Shown here piece by piece: positions 9,033 through 16,789 of a stretch of DNA of 24,911 nt. Numbering within the stretch: position 1 is the stretch's first letter; the number at the start of each line of letters is the position of its first letter. Origin of the DNA: a virus. The translations under genes were made by a program, and so were the position numbers. The notes under the pieces were generated by a model that saw nothing but the letters and a program-made list of their open reading frames with translations, made no database searches and had not been told where the DNA came from. The stretch spans positions 1 through 24,911 of IMG/VR virus record IMGVR_UViG_3300034694_000060; one strand, 5' to 3'.

Positions 9033-9332
9033 CTAATCCTTATACTTACCCATTAAAAACTTCTTAATGGCAGTAGGTTGTTTATGTTTATCTGGAACTT
9101 CCAAATTGTTTACTTCTGCCCACTTCAATAAGTCTGCTTTATTATTTAAGCTTTCTAAATCTGCACTCTTTACAACAGAAGATGCAGGGGCTTTTTTACT
9201 TAGCTCATAAAGTTCCCAAGCTCTCGCTGCTTCACTCTTTCTAATAAAGCATCCACTAAGTGCTTCAGCAACTTTACCACTCCGACTCCACCTATAAAAA
9301 CCATCAAAGATTAATTTGTAATCAGTATCCAT
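9033..9332 (-). CDS. Small protein between adaptor and nozzle genes, possible HeH-like C-terminal domain (99 aa)
   Basis: I do not recognise a named family. It starts with ATG two bases after the adaptor stop and ends two bases before the nozzle N-terminal gene. Residues about 59-95 (NNKADLLKWAEVNNLEVPD, then a Lys-rich helix ending FLMGKYK) look like the short helix-extended-helix (HeH/LEM-like) fold used by several phage head and tail completion proteins. The first 50 residues contain an aromatic/basic stretch (FDGFYRWSRSG) and an Ala/Glu-rich helix. Its location suggests a head-tail joining or assembly role. The fold is a guess from the pattern of hydrophobic residues. Confidence 0.65.
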   Translation of the reverse strand: MDTDYKLIFDGFYRWSRSGKVAEALSGCFIRKSEAARAWELYELSKKAPASSVVKSADLESLNNKADLLKWAEVNNLEVPDKHKQPTAIKKFLMGKYKD

Positions 9333-9334
9333 TA

Positions 9335-10117
9335 TTAGCCATGACCTCTAGGTACGTAACTTCCACTTAGACCTTTCCTTCCATAAGAAGCTTTACTACG
9401 GCCTTGTCCTAATGTACGGTTGTCTTGTTGAAGTTTTATTTTCTTAACTCTTGCTCTTTGAGCAATCATTCCGATAGGTTGTTGATGAACTAAAGTAAGA
9501 GCTTCATTAAGAAACATATCTAAGTAAGTTTCAGATAAATGATTTGGGATAGGTATTTCAAAAACATCTTCTTGTAAAAAGACTTTCTCTTGAGAGCCTA
9601 CAAATCTGGTCTTACTTGCTTGAAGGGTAGTATCGAATTCGTTATTATAAGAATCGAATACAACATGAACATTATCAAAAGAAGTAAAATAAGAAGGAAA
9701 TTGGTTAGTTTTAATAGACATTCTATTATCATTGTAACCTTTTACTATTATAGAGTTTGTAGTATTTGAATGCAACGTATGCTCTACAAAATCAAGTGGA
9801 GGTAAGTACGTTATTAATTGGTAATCAAGTTCACCTGTTTTCTTTGATACGTTGTACCAAATTTTACTTTCTTGTATTTTCTGTACCTTTTTAGGTAGCA
9901 GCATAGAATTAGGACGAGCTATATCTGATAAGGATTCTAAAGCTAAATCATCCATAGTAAATAAAACATTGTCGTATTCTTGCACCATTTGGTAGTACAC
10001 ACGTTCTGCTATTTTAGCTACTTGTTGAGACTCATCCGTATCAAATATACTGTCTACATAAAAACCACTTGTTGCATCAAGGTACTCTTGAACAACCATT
10101 AACAATGTTCTTCTCAT
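9335..10117 (-). CDS. Tail tubular protein A-like adaptor (260 aa)
   Basis: The ATG has a GGAG ribosome site 8 bases upstream, downstream of the hairpin that follows the capsid gene. The N-terminus is helical (VVQEYLDATSGFYVDSI and QQVAKIAERVYYQMVQ), followed by a beta-rich middle and a basic, glycine-rich tail ending YVPRGHG. T7 gp11 (196 residues) and its relatives begin with the same sort of helix pair that docks on the portal ring, and form the 12-fold adaptor between portal and nozzle. The present protein is longer because of an extended middle and tail. Its order (capsid, adaptor, small protein, nozzle) supports the assignment. The match is by architecture and synteny. Confidence 0.72.
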   Translation of the reverse strand: MRRTLLMVVQEYLDATSGFYVDSIFDTDESQQVAKIAERVYYQMVQEYDNVLFTMDDLALESLSDIARPNSMLLPKKVQKIQESKIWYNVSKKTGELDYQLITYLPPLDFVEHTLHSNTTNSIIVKGYNDNRMSIKTNQFPSYFTSFDNVHVVFDSYNNEFDTTLQASKTRFVGSQEKVFLQEDVFEIPIPNHLSETYLDMFLNEALTLVHQQPIGMIAQRARVKKIKLQQDNRTLGQGRSKASYGRKGLSGSYVPRGHG

Positions 10118-10141
10118 TTTTTATCTCCAAGGAACTTTATG

Positions 10142-10165
10142 AAAGGGACTCCTAAGAATCCCTTT
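10142..10165 (-). terminator. Hairpin after the major capsid gene (weak terminator or processing site)
   Basis: AAAGGGA (10142-10148) pairs with TCCCTTT (10159-10165) around a 10-base loop with two further possible inner pairs. It lies in the 65-base gap just after the capsid gene. The 3' side on the minus strand has only the TTT of the stem and then CATAAAG, so there is no real U-tract. It could lower transcription past the capsid gene, as the terminator after T7 gene 10 does, or protect the 3' end of the capsid message. Confidence 0.5.
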
Positions 10166-10182
10166 TAAAAACTACCTGTTAA

Positions 10183-11151
10183 TTAGACAGGCGTTGCTAT
10201 AGTCACTAATGCTTCAGGACGTTTAAGCGCAAAGCCATAACGACAAGTAGCAGACCATTCATCACGTTTCAGGTTAGTGTTACGGAAGAATTCAGTCTCA
10301 GGACGCTGACGGATAACACCCATGAACGGCATTGAAGTGTCATTAGCCATAGACATTGCAACACAACCTTTACCAGTAATTGCACCACCACCAGTGCCAT
10401 CACTTTTGGCAAGAGCTTCACCAGTAATAGCTGGCAAGTTGTGACTTACCATGATGTTAATACCAGCAATGTTACGAACAATATTAAGCTTATCCCCAAA
10501 GCCAGTTTGCACTAGACCTTGTACATCGAAGTTAAACTGTGAACCATTAGTTACTTCAGTAATGTTTAAGAGCTTATTAAGATCGTACTCGGTTTCAGGA
10601 GTAACTATTAACATACGATTTTCGGTAGGGACATAAGCCTTATCAAAAGCGTACTTGATGAACATGATGTCCTCAATAGTTATAGCACCACCAGTACCAC
10701 CACCTTTAAGACGATGAGGGACACCACCAATAGCATTGTTATTACCAAGAGTCTGAGAGTTAGCTGTAGCTAGAACAGCAGTCTCCATATCTGTAGCCAT
10801 AGCAATACCAGACTTGTGGACATTCTCTTGATAGAATGCTTCTGATTGATGCGCATCTTGCTTCATACGGTCTGTTACAAAGAAACCATCCTGCTTATAG
10901 GCAGTAACAGTAAGGTCTTTACGAGAAGTAGTCATACCGTCATAGGTAATCTGAGTATTCTCTGTGTAATCTGAAACATCACGATCTGCCGTCAAGGTAA
11001 CATTAAGAGTGTCACCATCAGGGAAGATACCTGTTTTGTCATCGAACAAAGGACGACCAACTAACCAGTCATCAAACTGCTTCTCTAAAGAAGCTTGATA
11101 TAGCTCTTGACGAACTAGGTTAGGTACTGCTGCATAAGTAAAAGTTGACAT
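10183..11151 (-). CDS. Major capsid protein, HK97-fold (322 aa)
   Basis: The ATG is 13 bases after the scaffold stop. The protein has the look of a T7/VpV262-type coat: YAAVPNLVRQELYQASLEKQ at the start, then a DGDTLNVTLTADRDVSDYTE strand segment (N-arm and E-loop region), an alpha helix with MATDMETAVLATA (spine helix), a VPTENRMLIVTPETEYDL strand, and a C-terminal FFRNTNLKRDEWSATCRYGF segment before a hydrophobic end. It directly follows the scaffold gene and precedes a hairpin and the tail adaptor, the universal order of podovirus head genes. The codon use is biased toward strong codons relative to the neighbours (for example, many GGT, CGT and ACC/ACT), as expected of the most highly made virion protein. 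Assignment is firm by position and pattern; the exact lineage is not. Confidence 0.88.
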   Translation of the reverse strand: MSTFTYAAVPNLVRQELYQASLEKQFDDWLVGRPLFDDKTGIFPDGDTLNVTLTADRDVSDYTENTQITYDGMTTSRKDLTVTAYKQDGFFVTDRMKQDAHQSEAFYQENVHKSGIAMATDMETAVLATANSQTLGNNNAIGGVPHRLKGGGTGGAITIEDIMFIKYAFDKAYVPTENRMLIVTPETEYDLNKLLNITEVTNGSQFNFDVQGLVQTGFGDKLNIVRNIAGINIMVSHNLPAITGEALAKSDGTGGGAITGKGCVAMSMANDTSMPFMGVIRQRPETEFFRNTNLKRDEWSATCRYGFALKRPEALVTIATPV

Positions 11152-11164
11152 AATATTTTCTCAG

Positions 11165-11917
11165 TTAGAAAGTTAATTTAACACCTTGTTTCTCTGCAAT
11201 CTTACGATAGTTATCTACTGCTGTATTTACGCGTGTGCGGTCGTTAAAACCCCGCGAAAAATCCAGACCAGTTTCTTTATTCTGGCTAAAACCAGATACA
11301 GAGTTACTAGGGTTATAAGTTGTTTTGGGTTGTTTATCTAAACCGAATAACTTTTTAAAGCGTTTCGGATTAGCCTGTGCCTCTTTGATAATATCTTCAT
11401 CAGACATACCTAAGTCCTTAGCACTTTCACGGAGTTTCTGCTCATAAGAATCTCCATATATCGCTTGTGCAGCACTAATACTTTCATTTTGGTTTTTACT
11501 AAACACTTCTTGTTGTTGAGAAGTACTTAATGACCCCATAACTTCTTGTAGTAGTTGCTGTTTAAGCGTTTCAACGTCCAACTGAGGGGTTGTCTCAGTG
11601 GTTTGACTTGGCTGCAATTCCTTCACAGGGGATTCCTCTTTATTTTTTAATTGTGATAAAGCGTCTTCCAGCTTTGTACTTTGGTTAAGTTTAGCTTCAA
11701 GTTCCTGAATTCGAGCTTCCATCGTTTTAGTCTCATCAACCTTATCTTTGATAAAGTTCTGAGCAGATTGCCAAGATTGTTGAGCTTCTTCTGTGTTGTT
11801 AAAAAGACGCTCCTTACCTTGACTATCTGTACCACCGAAAAGTGGTTTAACCTCTTCCTGAGATATGACTGGGTTAGTCTCCAAATTTTCTTTTACATCT
11901 GGGTTAGATGTTTGCAT
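11165..11917 (-). CDS. Capsid scaffold (assembly) protein (250 aa)
   Basis: The ATG has AGAGG upstream. The protein is acidic and Gln/Glu/Ser-rich, with a predicted coiled coil at about residues 60-95 (TKTMEARIQELEAKLNQ) and a second helical Gln-rich stretch at about 115-140. The C-terminal region is basic (KRFKKLFGLDK, then a Gly/Asn-rich tail). An acidic coiled-coil body with a basic C-terminal end that binds coat protein is the usual design of phage scaffolds such as T7 gp9 (about 307 residues). It sits immediately before the major capsid gene. No protease is seen nearby, so the scaffold is probably released whole, as in T7 and P22. Confidence 0.85.
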   Translation of the reverse strand: MQTSNPDVKENLETNPVISQEEVKPLFGGTDSQGKERLFNNTEEAQQSWQSAQNFIKDKVDETKTMEARIQELEAKLNQSTKLEDALSQLKNKEESPVKELQPSQTTETTPQLDVETLKQQLLQEVMGSLSTSQQQEVFSKNQNESISAAQAIYGDSYEQKLRESAKDLGMSDEDIIKEAQANPKRFKKLFGLDKQPKTTYNPSNSVSGFSQNKETGLDFSRGFNDRTRVNTAVDNYRKIAEKQGVKLTF

Positions 11918-11929
11918 TCTTAATTCCTC

Positions 11930-12124
11930 TTATTTCTTTTTAGCTGCTGCAAGACTAGCCTTATGGCTATCTCTTATTTTTGTAAGATTAGCAATTATCT
12001 TAGGAGTCTTTGCTGTTTTAGTCATTGTGCTTCTTGACTTCTCTTTCTTAATTAGGTCATTGTACTTCTTAACCTTTCCCGACCATTTCGCTACTTCTGA
12101 CACTGCTTTCTTTGGTGTTGCCAT
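11930..12124 (-). CDS. Small very basic protein of unknown function (64 aa)
   Basis: A longer frame can be read from a GTG at 12166, but the ATG at 12124 has AAGG (12133-12136) 8 bases upstream and does not overlap the preceding gene, so it is the better start. The protein is rich in Lys, Ala, Thr and Ser (MATPKKAVSEVAKWSGKVKK at the start, ASLAAAKKK at the end) with almost no acidic residues in its second half. Such a charge suggests nucleic acid binding or a contact with the acidic scaffold. I do not recognise a family. It lies between the zinc ribbon and scaffold genes and is probably co-made with them. Confidence 0.65.
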   Translation of the reverse strand: MATPKKAVSEVAKWSGKVKKYNDLIKKEKSRSTMTKTAKTPKIIANLTKIRDSHKASLAAAKKK

Positions 12125-12134
12125 TTTTATTACC

Positions 12135-12314
12135 TTAGTTTTGTTTACTCTTCCCGAACCAACCACTACCTTTTAGTTGAAAGTTCGAGCTTCTTATCAC
12201 CTTTGACATAGTCCTTTCACATTCTTTACATTCAACCTTTGGAGATTCTGTCATGCCATGTACAACCTCCTTATCATATTCACATTCGTAGCAGTGATAA
12301 ACATACGTAGCCAT
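12135..12314 (-). CDS. FmdB-type zinc ribbon protein (59 aa)
   Basis: Two cysteine pairs (C8-x2-C11 and C29-x2-C32) within the pattern TYVYHCYECEYDKEV ... ESPKVECKECERTMSKVI, then FQLKGSGWF, match the FmdB / CxxC_CXXC_SSSS zinc ribbon family seen across bacteria and in many phages. A frame extended by four codons starts at a TTG (12326), but the ATG at 12314 shares one base with the TAA of the preceding gene (TAATG) and gives the usual family N-terminus M-x-T-Y-x-Y-x-C, so it is preferred. A GGAAA lies about 8 bases upstream. The function in phages is unknown; transcriptional regulation was proposed for cellular members. The gene sits in the head cluster between portal and scaffold. Confidence 0.85.
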   Translation of the reverse strand: MATYVYHCYECEYDKEVVHGMTESPKVECKECERTMSKVIRSSNFQLKGSGWFGKSKQN

Positions 12315-12592
12315 TAGATTTTCCAATCTAGCTTTTTTATCAGCTCTCTTAATAATCTTCTTTGAGCTTTATTTTTTATAGATACATAAGAGAATTGGAA
12401 TTTTGAGATAAAGTCATTTTTAGATTCATCTTCTTTTACTAATTTTTCTACAGAATCCTCTAAATGAATTATAAAAAGTTCTGTAAAATTATTTTTATGC
12501 CACCTTTTATAACGTTCAATATCTTTTTTCTTTTCTTCTGGATTCAAAGCACTAAAATGCTCTGACATAAAAGAAGGTACTTTAAAGCTCAT
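12314..12592 (-). CDS. Hypothetical protein after portal (92 aa)
   Basis: I do not recognise this protein. The ATG lies 11 bases inside the end of the portal gene with GAGGA as ribosome site. It is helical and highly charged, with KKKDIERYKRWHKNNFTELF in the first third and a basic C-terminal helix (RRLLRELIKKLDWKI). There are no cysteines or membrane segments. Its AT-richness is higher than that of the portal and capsid genes, closer to the TM coiled-coil gene at 15940. Tight coupling to the portal suggests a small head-assembly factor, but nothing in the sequence proves it. Confidence 0.65.
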   Translation of the reverse strand: MSFKVPSFMSEHFSALNPEEKKKDIERYKRWHKNNFTELFIIHLEDSVEKLVKEDESKNDFISKFQFSYVSIKNKAQRRLLRELIKKLDWKI

Positions 12593-14333
12593 CCTCTTCC
12601 TCCATCATTCCCATCTCTAGACTAGTTGGTTGTGAACTAGATTTAACCATCTCTTGTTCAGCCATCATTTGTTTCTCTTGCATTTCTAGATTCTCATCTA
12701 TAGAAGCAAACTTGTTAATAAATGCGTATTGATCAAATCCATATAAACTCTCGACTGTCTTAGCCAAGTTATATGTATTAATATGAGGAGCTACCATCTG
12801 TGCAATGTTCGTGTTAGTTAACTGTGTTAAGCCTTGTAGCTGTTGCAACTGTCTACTAAAACGTCTACTACCCATTGGGAGTAACTTACCATTAGCACTA
12901 AGGTCTTCTTCTGTAATGCTTGTAGTAAGTAAAATACCTTCCTCATCTTCTTCTAAAACTTTAATAATACTAGAGAAGTTATCCTTAGCTATTCTCATCT
13001 CAGCTTGTACAAGAGGCTCTAACAAGTCTTCTTCTACTTGAGATACTTTATTAATAAATCCTCTAAATGCACCATCATTAAGACTCTGCACTTCTGTAGC
13101 AGTCTTTTCTCCTGCTGTCCTGAAACCAGCTAACTGTTGAGGTAGTCTTGCACTTGTACGGGCTAAGTCCCTATGCATCATTATCTGGTTATCAAAAGTA
13201 AGTACAGTACTGTCAGGACGGATGTCTGAAACACTTCCACCTTCAGGCATAATGTACTTCGTATGACCTGTTACTTCGTCATATATCTCTTCTACATCAC
13301 CAACATAAGACCTATCTGGATAAATGAATTTGTCAATAGCATCATTCTTACCATTCTCCCTGTGGTTAATCATGTAGTTGATCCCCACAACTTTATCTAA
13401 TGGGCCTTGACTCCAGAGATTATCAGGTCGTGCAGTCCATCCACCTTTAAATATAGAAGGCTTAATTTCTTGCTTATCTAATACAACAGTATCTTTATCA
13501 ACAATAACAATACAACGTTTCTTATAAACCTCAGTTTCTACTTCATCAAGGATGTCTCCATAGAACCAAAGTAACTCTACGTAACCAGAACTGTAGTACT
13601 CATCTAAACTACCAAAACCTTGTGGTACATATTGCTTCTCTTTATAACGTTCAGCATAGTCTCTAAAACCTCCTGTACGCCTCTGTAAGAGACTCTTAGT
13701 TTCTTCTGGAGTTATCACTTTATCTTCGTCAGAAATACTCTCTAAGAACTCTACAAGCTCTCCTACTGATACTAGACTACGTACTATTTTAGGAGCTTTA
13801 TTAAAATCAGTATATGTTGGGTTAAATACAATATCAAAAGGACTAATTCGTTTGACTGCTGGCCCTGAGTAACCTGATACGTATCCATCTTCTGTATCCG
13901 CTGTATCATTCTTATAATAAGCTTGAGCAAAACAATTACCATAACGTACTAAGTCATCAATCACTTTACGCATTTGAATGTTAAAGCCATTAAGTGCATG
14001 GCACTGTTTTATATAACTTTGAACTTTGCCTCGTAATTGCTTTGTAATTGCATTAATTTCAAAACCTTTCCATCCTAACCAGTCTTCATGTGGGAACATT
14101 GTACTGTAGACAATAGCTAAAAGGTCTTCGTGTAACTCTGAAAGAATAGGAAGGTGTGTCTTGTGGTCAAAATTGTCTCCACCTTCTAACATGCTTGTAT
14201 CTGTAGCGAGTAAATAGTTATCTATTTCTGCCCATAGAGCCATAGCTGTGGTACGTGACGAGTTCCACTCTTCCCAGTAACTAGCTATATCACCAGCTAA
14301 AGCAGCCTTGTTATTATAATTAAGGGTAATCAA
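12582..14333 (-). CDS. Portal / head-tail connector protein (583 aa)
   Basis: The frame starts at a TTG (14333) that overlaps the TGA stop of the large terminase gene (TTGA), with AGGAG 9 bases upstream; the next in-frame ATG would lose 30 residues of a good helical start. Sequence patterns common to T7 gp8-like connectors include WxEWNSSRTTAMALWAEIDN at the start, the membrane-free helical region YGNCFAQAYYKND, the FDIVFNPTYTDFNKAPKIVRS segment, and the C-terminal QQLAGFRTAGEKTATEVQSL (clip/stem). Gln/Met-rich and acidic residues end the protein (EMQEKQMMAEQEM, MMEEEDEL). T7 gp8 has 536 residues. It forms the dodecameric DNA channel on which terminase docks and from which the scaffold nucleates the capsid. 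Assigned by these patterns and by its position after TerL. Confidence 0.88.
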   Translation of the reverse strand: MITLNYNNKAALAGDIASYWEEWNSSRTTAMALWAEIDNYLLATDTSMLEGGDNFDHKTHLPILSELHEDLLAIVYSTMFPHEDWLGWKGFEINAITKQLRGKVQSYIKQCHALNGFNIQMRKVIDDLVRYGNCFAQAYYKNDTADTEDGYVSGYSGPAVKRISPFDIVFNPTYTDFNKAPKIVRSLVSVGELVEFLESISDEDKVITPEETKSLLQRRTGGFRDYAERYKEKQYVPQGFGSLDEYYSSGYVELLWFYGDILDEVETEVYKKRCIVIVDKDTVVLDKQEIKPSIFKGGWTARPDNLWSQGPLDKVVGINYMINHRENGKNDAIDKFIYPDRSYVGDVEEIYDEVTGHTKYIMPEGGSVSDIRPDSTVLTFDNQIMMHRDLARTSARLPQQLAGFRTAGEKTATEVQSLNDGAFRGFINKVSQVEEDLLEPLVQAEMRIAKDNFSSIIKVLEEDEEGILLTTSITEEDLSANGKLLPMGSRRFSRQLQQLQGLTQLTNTNIAQMVAPHINTYNLAKTVESLYGFDQYAFINKFASIDENLEMQEKQMMAEQEMVKSSSQPTSLEMGMMEEEDEL

Positions 14334-15943
14334 GCTCTTTTTCTCCTACTAAGAAATCGGTTAGAAGCATTAACAACAGTCCGTTCTCTTTTATTTGTTG
14401 CAAATTTAGGTTTGGCTAGTCGTTTACTATTACTAACAGCTATCCATACAGCATCTTTTAAATCATCGTGCGGTGGTTTTGTTAAGTGAAGTTCTTCTTC
14501 TAACAATCTTGTGTACCCACCTTTCGTATGGTAAACACTTTTATTTCTGTAAAGAGGTTCAAATAACTGAGAGTTACGTTCTTCTTTTGTGCCTTCTCTC
14601 TGGTTTTTGTGTTGATGTTTAACTACCAACGTATGACCTGCTCTTCGTATCTCGTCTTGAATGAAATTAGCTACTACAGCACCACCAGCATTAGTTTCTA
14701 CTGTTACTTCTCGGAAGTCCCAATACTCATGCATTGTAATAAGCTTCTCATAATATATTTCTGCCTTAGCTGTTTGGAATCTTTGAAGGTCTAGTACGTA
14801 TAAGTACCCTTCATTATCCCAAGCCGTCACGGCAATGGATGTGTAATCTCGTTTAACTTTACGAACACCACTGCCTTCACTAAATGCTAAATCCATACCA
14901 CAAGCTAGTTTTAATTCTTTATTTCCGTAGAACCACCTGTTCTGCCTTTGCTCTAACAGATTAGGCTGGAGGTACATGAAACAATCTCTTGTAATCTTTG
15001 CTTCACTGGCTGCATTAGGGTCATTGTAATACTGTGAGTAATACAGCTCTAAGTTAAATGCTTCAGACTTCTTTTTACTTAATTCTGTCTGATTAAAACC
15101 GTACCAATTACCATCTGGCATTTTAGTTCTAGGCCATACAAAGTCACCTGTACCATCGTATCTTTTACTAGTTTCTACTTTACGTTCAAACCACTTCCAT
15201 AGTGGACGAGTCTCGGTAACAATACCTTCATCATCAAATATCTCGTATTCTTTTTCTTTCAAGGCTGCGTATAAATCATTATCCCCGTATCTTGTTCCTA
15301 CCATCCACTTAATACTTCCTGTAGTGGCAATAGAAGCATACGACTGATAGACTTCTTTAATATCTTCTCGTTCAGCAGCACTACGGTAATTCTCGTTAGT
15401 AACCAAATCATCAAAGATACACATCTTGTAGTGCGCCCCTGTGTTGGTACTCTTAGCACTTGTAGCTGCTACTGTTGGGTCTTTTTCACTACGAGGTCTC
15501 TCAGGGTGGTCTACAGTTATTTCTGTTTTAGTCCAAGTTCCTAAAGACCTATGGTCGTATTCTTTAGTTCGAGGGTTAACTTCGTAGTTAAGCATCTCAG
15601 GCCAAAGCTCTCTGTAGGAATCACTCTTAAATATATTCTTAATAACTGTCAACTGTCTTTCAGACAAAGTTGGGTTAGAAGATACATATGTAACAGTAAA
15701 CCAAGGGTATTTAGTAATAGCCCATGAAGAAGCAACTGCTATACAAAAAGACTTCTGGTGGTCACGAGGTATCAATGCCGCAGCATTATCGCCTTGCCCT
15801 GTTTCCATTGCTTCTTCTAGAGACCTTTGAAAGAAACGAAACATCTCTTCATGAACTTCTCCAAAGTACCTACTAGGAAACATAACTTGAGCATAGAAGA
15901 AAAGGTCACTCTCACAATCTTTCTTTAGTTGTTCAATACTCAT
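14330..15943 (-). CDS. Terminase large subunit (537 aa)
   Basis: ATPase and nuclease parts are both recognisable. The Walker A-like loop is PRDHQKS (residues 59-65), an atypical form that keeps the terminal Lys-Ser. Walker B is CIFDD (175-179), and the coupling motif lies in TGSIKWMVGTRYGDND (208-223). The RNase H-like nuclease has GMDLAFSEG (Asp351), VTVETNAGGA (Glu416) and PPHDDLKDAVW (Asp493/494, Asp497), giving the full set of metal-binding acids. Length is close to T7 gp19 (586). It pumps DNA into the procapsid with ATP and cuts the concatemer. It overlaps the upstream coiled-coil gene by 4 bases (ATGA) and the portal gene by 4 bases, so the three are translationally linked. Confidence 0.93.
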   Translation of the reverse strand: MSIEQLKKDCESDLFFYAQVMFPSRYFGEVHEEMFRFFQRSLEEAMETGQGDNAAALIPRDHQKSFCIAVASSWAITKYPWFTVTYVSSNPTLSERQLTVIKNIFKSDSYRELWPEMLNYEVNPRTKEYDHRSLGTWTKTEITVDHPERPRSEKDPTVAATSAKSTNTGAHYKMCIFDDLVTNENYRSAAEREDIKEVYQSYASIATTGSIKWMVGTRYGDNDLYAALKEKEYEIFDDEGIVTETRPLWKWFERKVETSKRYDGTGDFVWPRTKMPDGNWYGFNQTELSKKKSEAFNLELYYSQYYNDPNAASEAKITRDCFMYLQPNLLEQRQNRWFYGNKELKLACGMDLAFSEGSGVRKVKRDYTSIAVTAWDNEGYLYVLDLQRFQTAKAEIYYEKLITMHEYWDFREVTVETNAGGAVVANFIQDEIRRAGHTLVVKHQHKNQREGTKEERNSQLFEPLYRNKSVYHTKGGYTRLLEEELHLTKPPHDDLKDAVWIAVSNSKRLAKPKFATNKRERTVVNASNRFLSRRKRA

Positions 15944-16278
15944 TTCTTTCCAAACTCTTCGCCAAGAATCTTATACTTCAAGATTGCCATATCCGAATGT
16001 ATATCAACCATCATCCCTGATATTACTTTTACTTGGTTGTCTACTTCTGAAAATCTATCCATAAGAGGAAGAACTATATGTTCTTTAATTTCTCTTTTGT
16101 CGTAGTAGTTTTTATTTAATTCCATTTCCAAGTTTATGATACTTTTTTCAATGTCGGCTTGTTTCTTTGAAAGCAATTCGCTTTTTTTCTCAAGAGAGTT
16201 AAAGTAGCTTTTTGCAAAAAAAGTAAAAACAGCTAGTGCTGGAATCCACAGAAATTTAGCTAAGGCACTAAGTTCCAT
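15940..16278 (-). CDS. Membrane-anchored coiled-coil protein, i-spanin-like by position (112 aa)
   Basis: The ATG overlaps the small terminase gene by 11 bases. An N-terminal hydrophobic helix (residues about 6-24, FLWIPALAVFTFFA) is followed by a long charged coiled coil (KKSELLSKKQADIEKSIINL and onward). This is the topology of an inner-membrane spanin subunit, and in T7 the i-spanin (gp18.5) also lies between the small and large terminases. No lipoprotein signal for an o-spanin is visible in another frame. The coiled coil is short for spanning the periplasm, and the gene is more AT-rich than its flanks. It might equally be a membrane tether of unknown function. Confidence 0.6.
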   Translation of the reverse strand: MELSALAKFLWIPALAVFTFFAKSYFNSLEKKSELLSKKQADIEKSIINLEMELNKNYYDKREIKEHIVLPLMDRFSEVDNQVKVISGMMVDIHSDMAILKYKILGEEFGKK

Positions 16279-16777
16279 TAACCAGATTCCTTTTTCTTAT
16301 TTCAGTTGCAATATTGCTGACATTGCTCGTTTTAATAGTTGGCACTTTCTTTTCAGGACGACCCACCCCTTTCGTAACTTCTTTTTTAGTAACTTTGTCA
16401 TATAGTTTCCAAGCTGCTTGAGTATCACCATCAGCAATAGCATCCAGAAGAACCCTTTTAGCAGCCGATTCGTTAGACTTTTCTTTTTCTTCTCTCCAGT
16501 CATTAAGTCCTGTAAAGTTACTGCCATTTACTTCTCCTGTTTGAAACCACTTTTCTTTACAAAGCTTTTGCCAGTGGCCCCAACTGTTAAGAAGAGATAG
16601 AGCTGCATCATATTCATCGACAGATTCCCTATATACTCTAGCAAAGCTGACATACGTATTACCTTTACGAGAAGTATAATCTTCAGGTCGAAGAGTAAAA
16701 AGGGCATCAGGATTGTTATATTCATAGAATAACCCTTGAGTAAACATCACACCATTACTACCTTTTAATTTACTCAT
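16268..16777 (-). CDS. Terminase small subunit (169 aa)
   Basis: The ATG has AGGAAAG about 6 bases upstream. Residues about 27-80 show the pattern FTLRPEDY ... YVSFARVYRESVDEYDAA ... WGHWQKLCKEKWF, found in small terminase proteins of many T7-like and marine podoviruses ('YTL.D.D..GY.SLYRLY...DPTEY.FA...L.GW.HW..L'). A central helical region and a basic C-terminal tail (VGRPEKKVPTIK, then KRNLV) that could bind DNA or the large subunit follow. T7 gp18 is 89 residues, so this is a longer form. It recognises the concatemer and stimulates the large subunit, whose gene lies two genes downstream. Confidence 0.78.
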   Translation of the reverse strand: MSKLKGSNGVMFTQGLFYEYNNPDALFTLRPEDYTSRKGNTYVSFARVYRESVDEYDAALSLLNSWGHWQKLCKEKWFQTGEVNGSNFTGLNDWREEKEKSNESAAKRVLLDAIADGDTQAAWKLYDKVTKKEVTKGVGRPEKKVPTIKTSNVSNIATEIRKRNLVNGT

Positions 16778-16789
16778 AAACTTTCCTTT

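Noticed and set aside
16297-16725. Additional minus-strand open frames of 65-76 codons overlapping the small terminase gene
   Set aside because: They are out-of-frame readings of a gene with a recognisable family pattern and do not have their own ribosome site.
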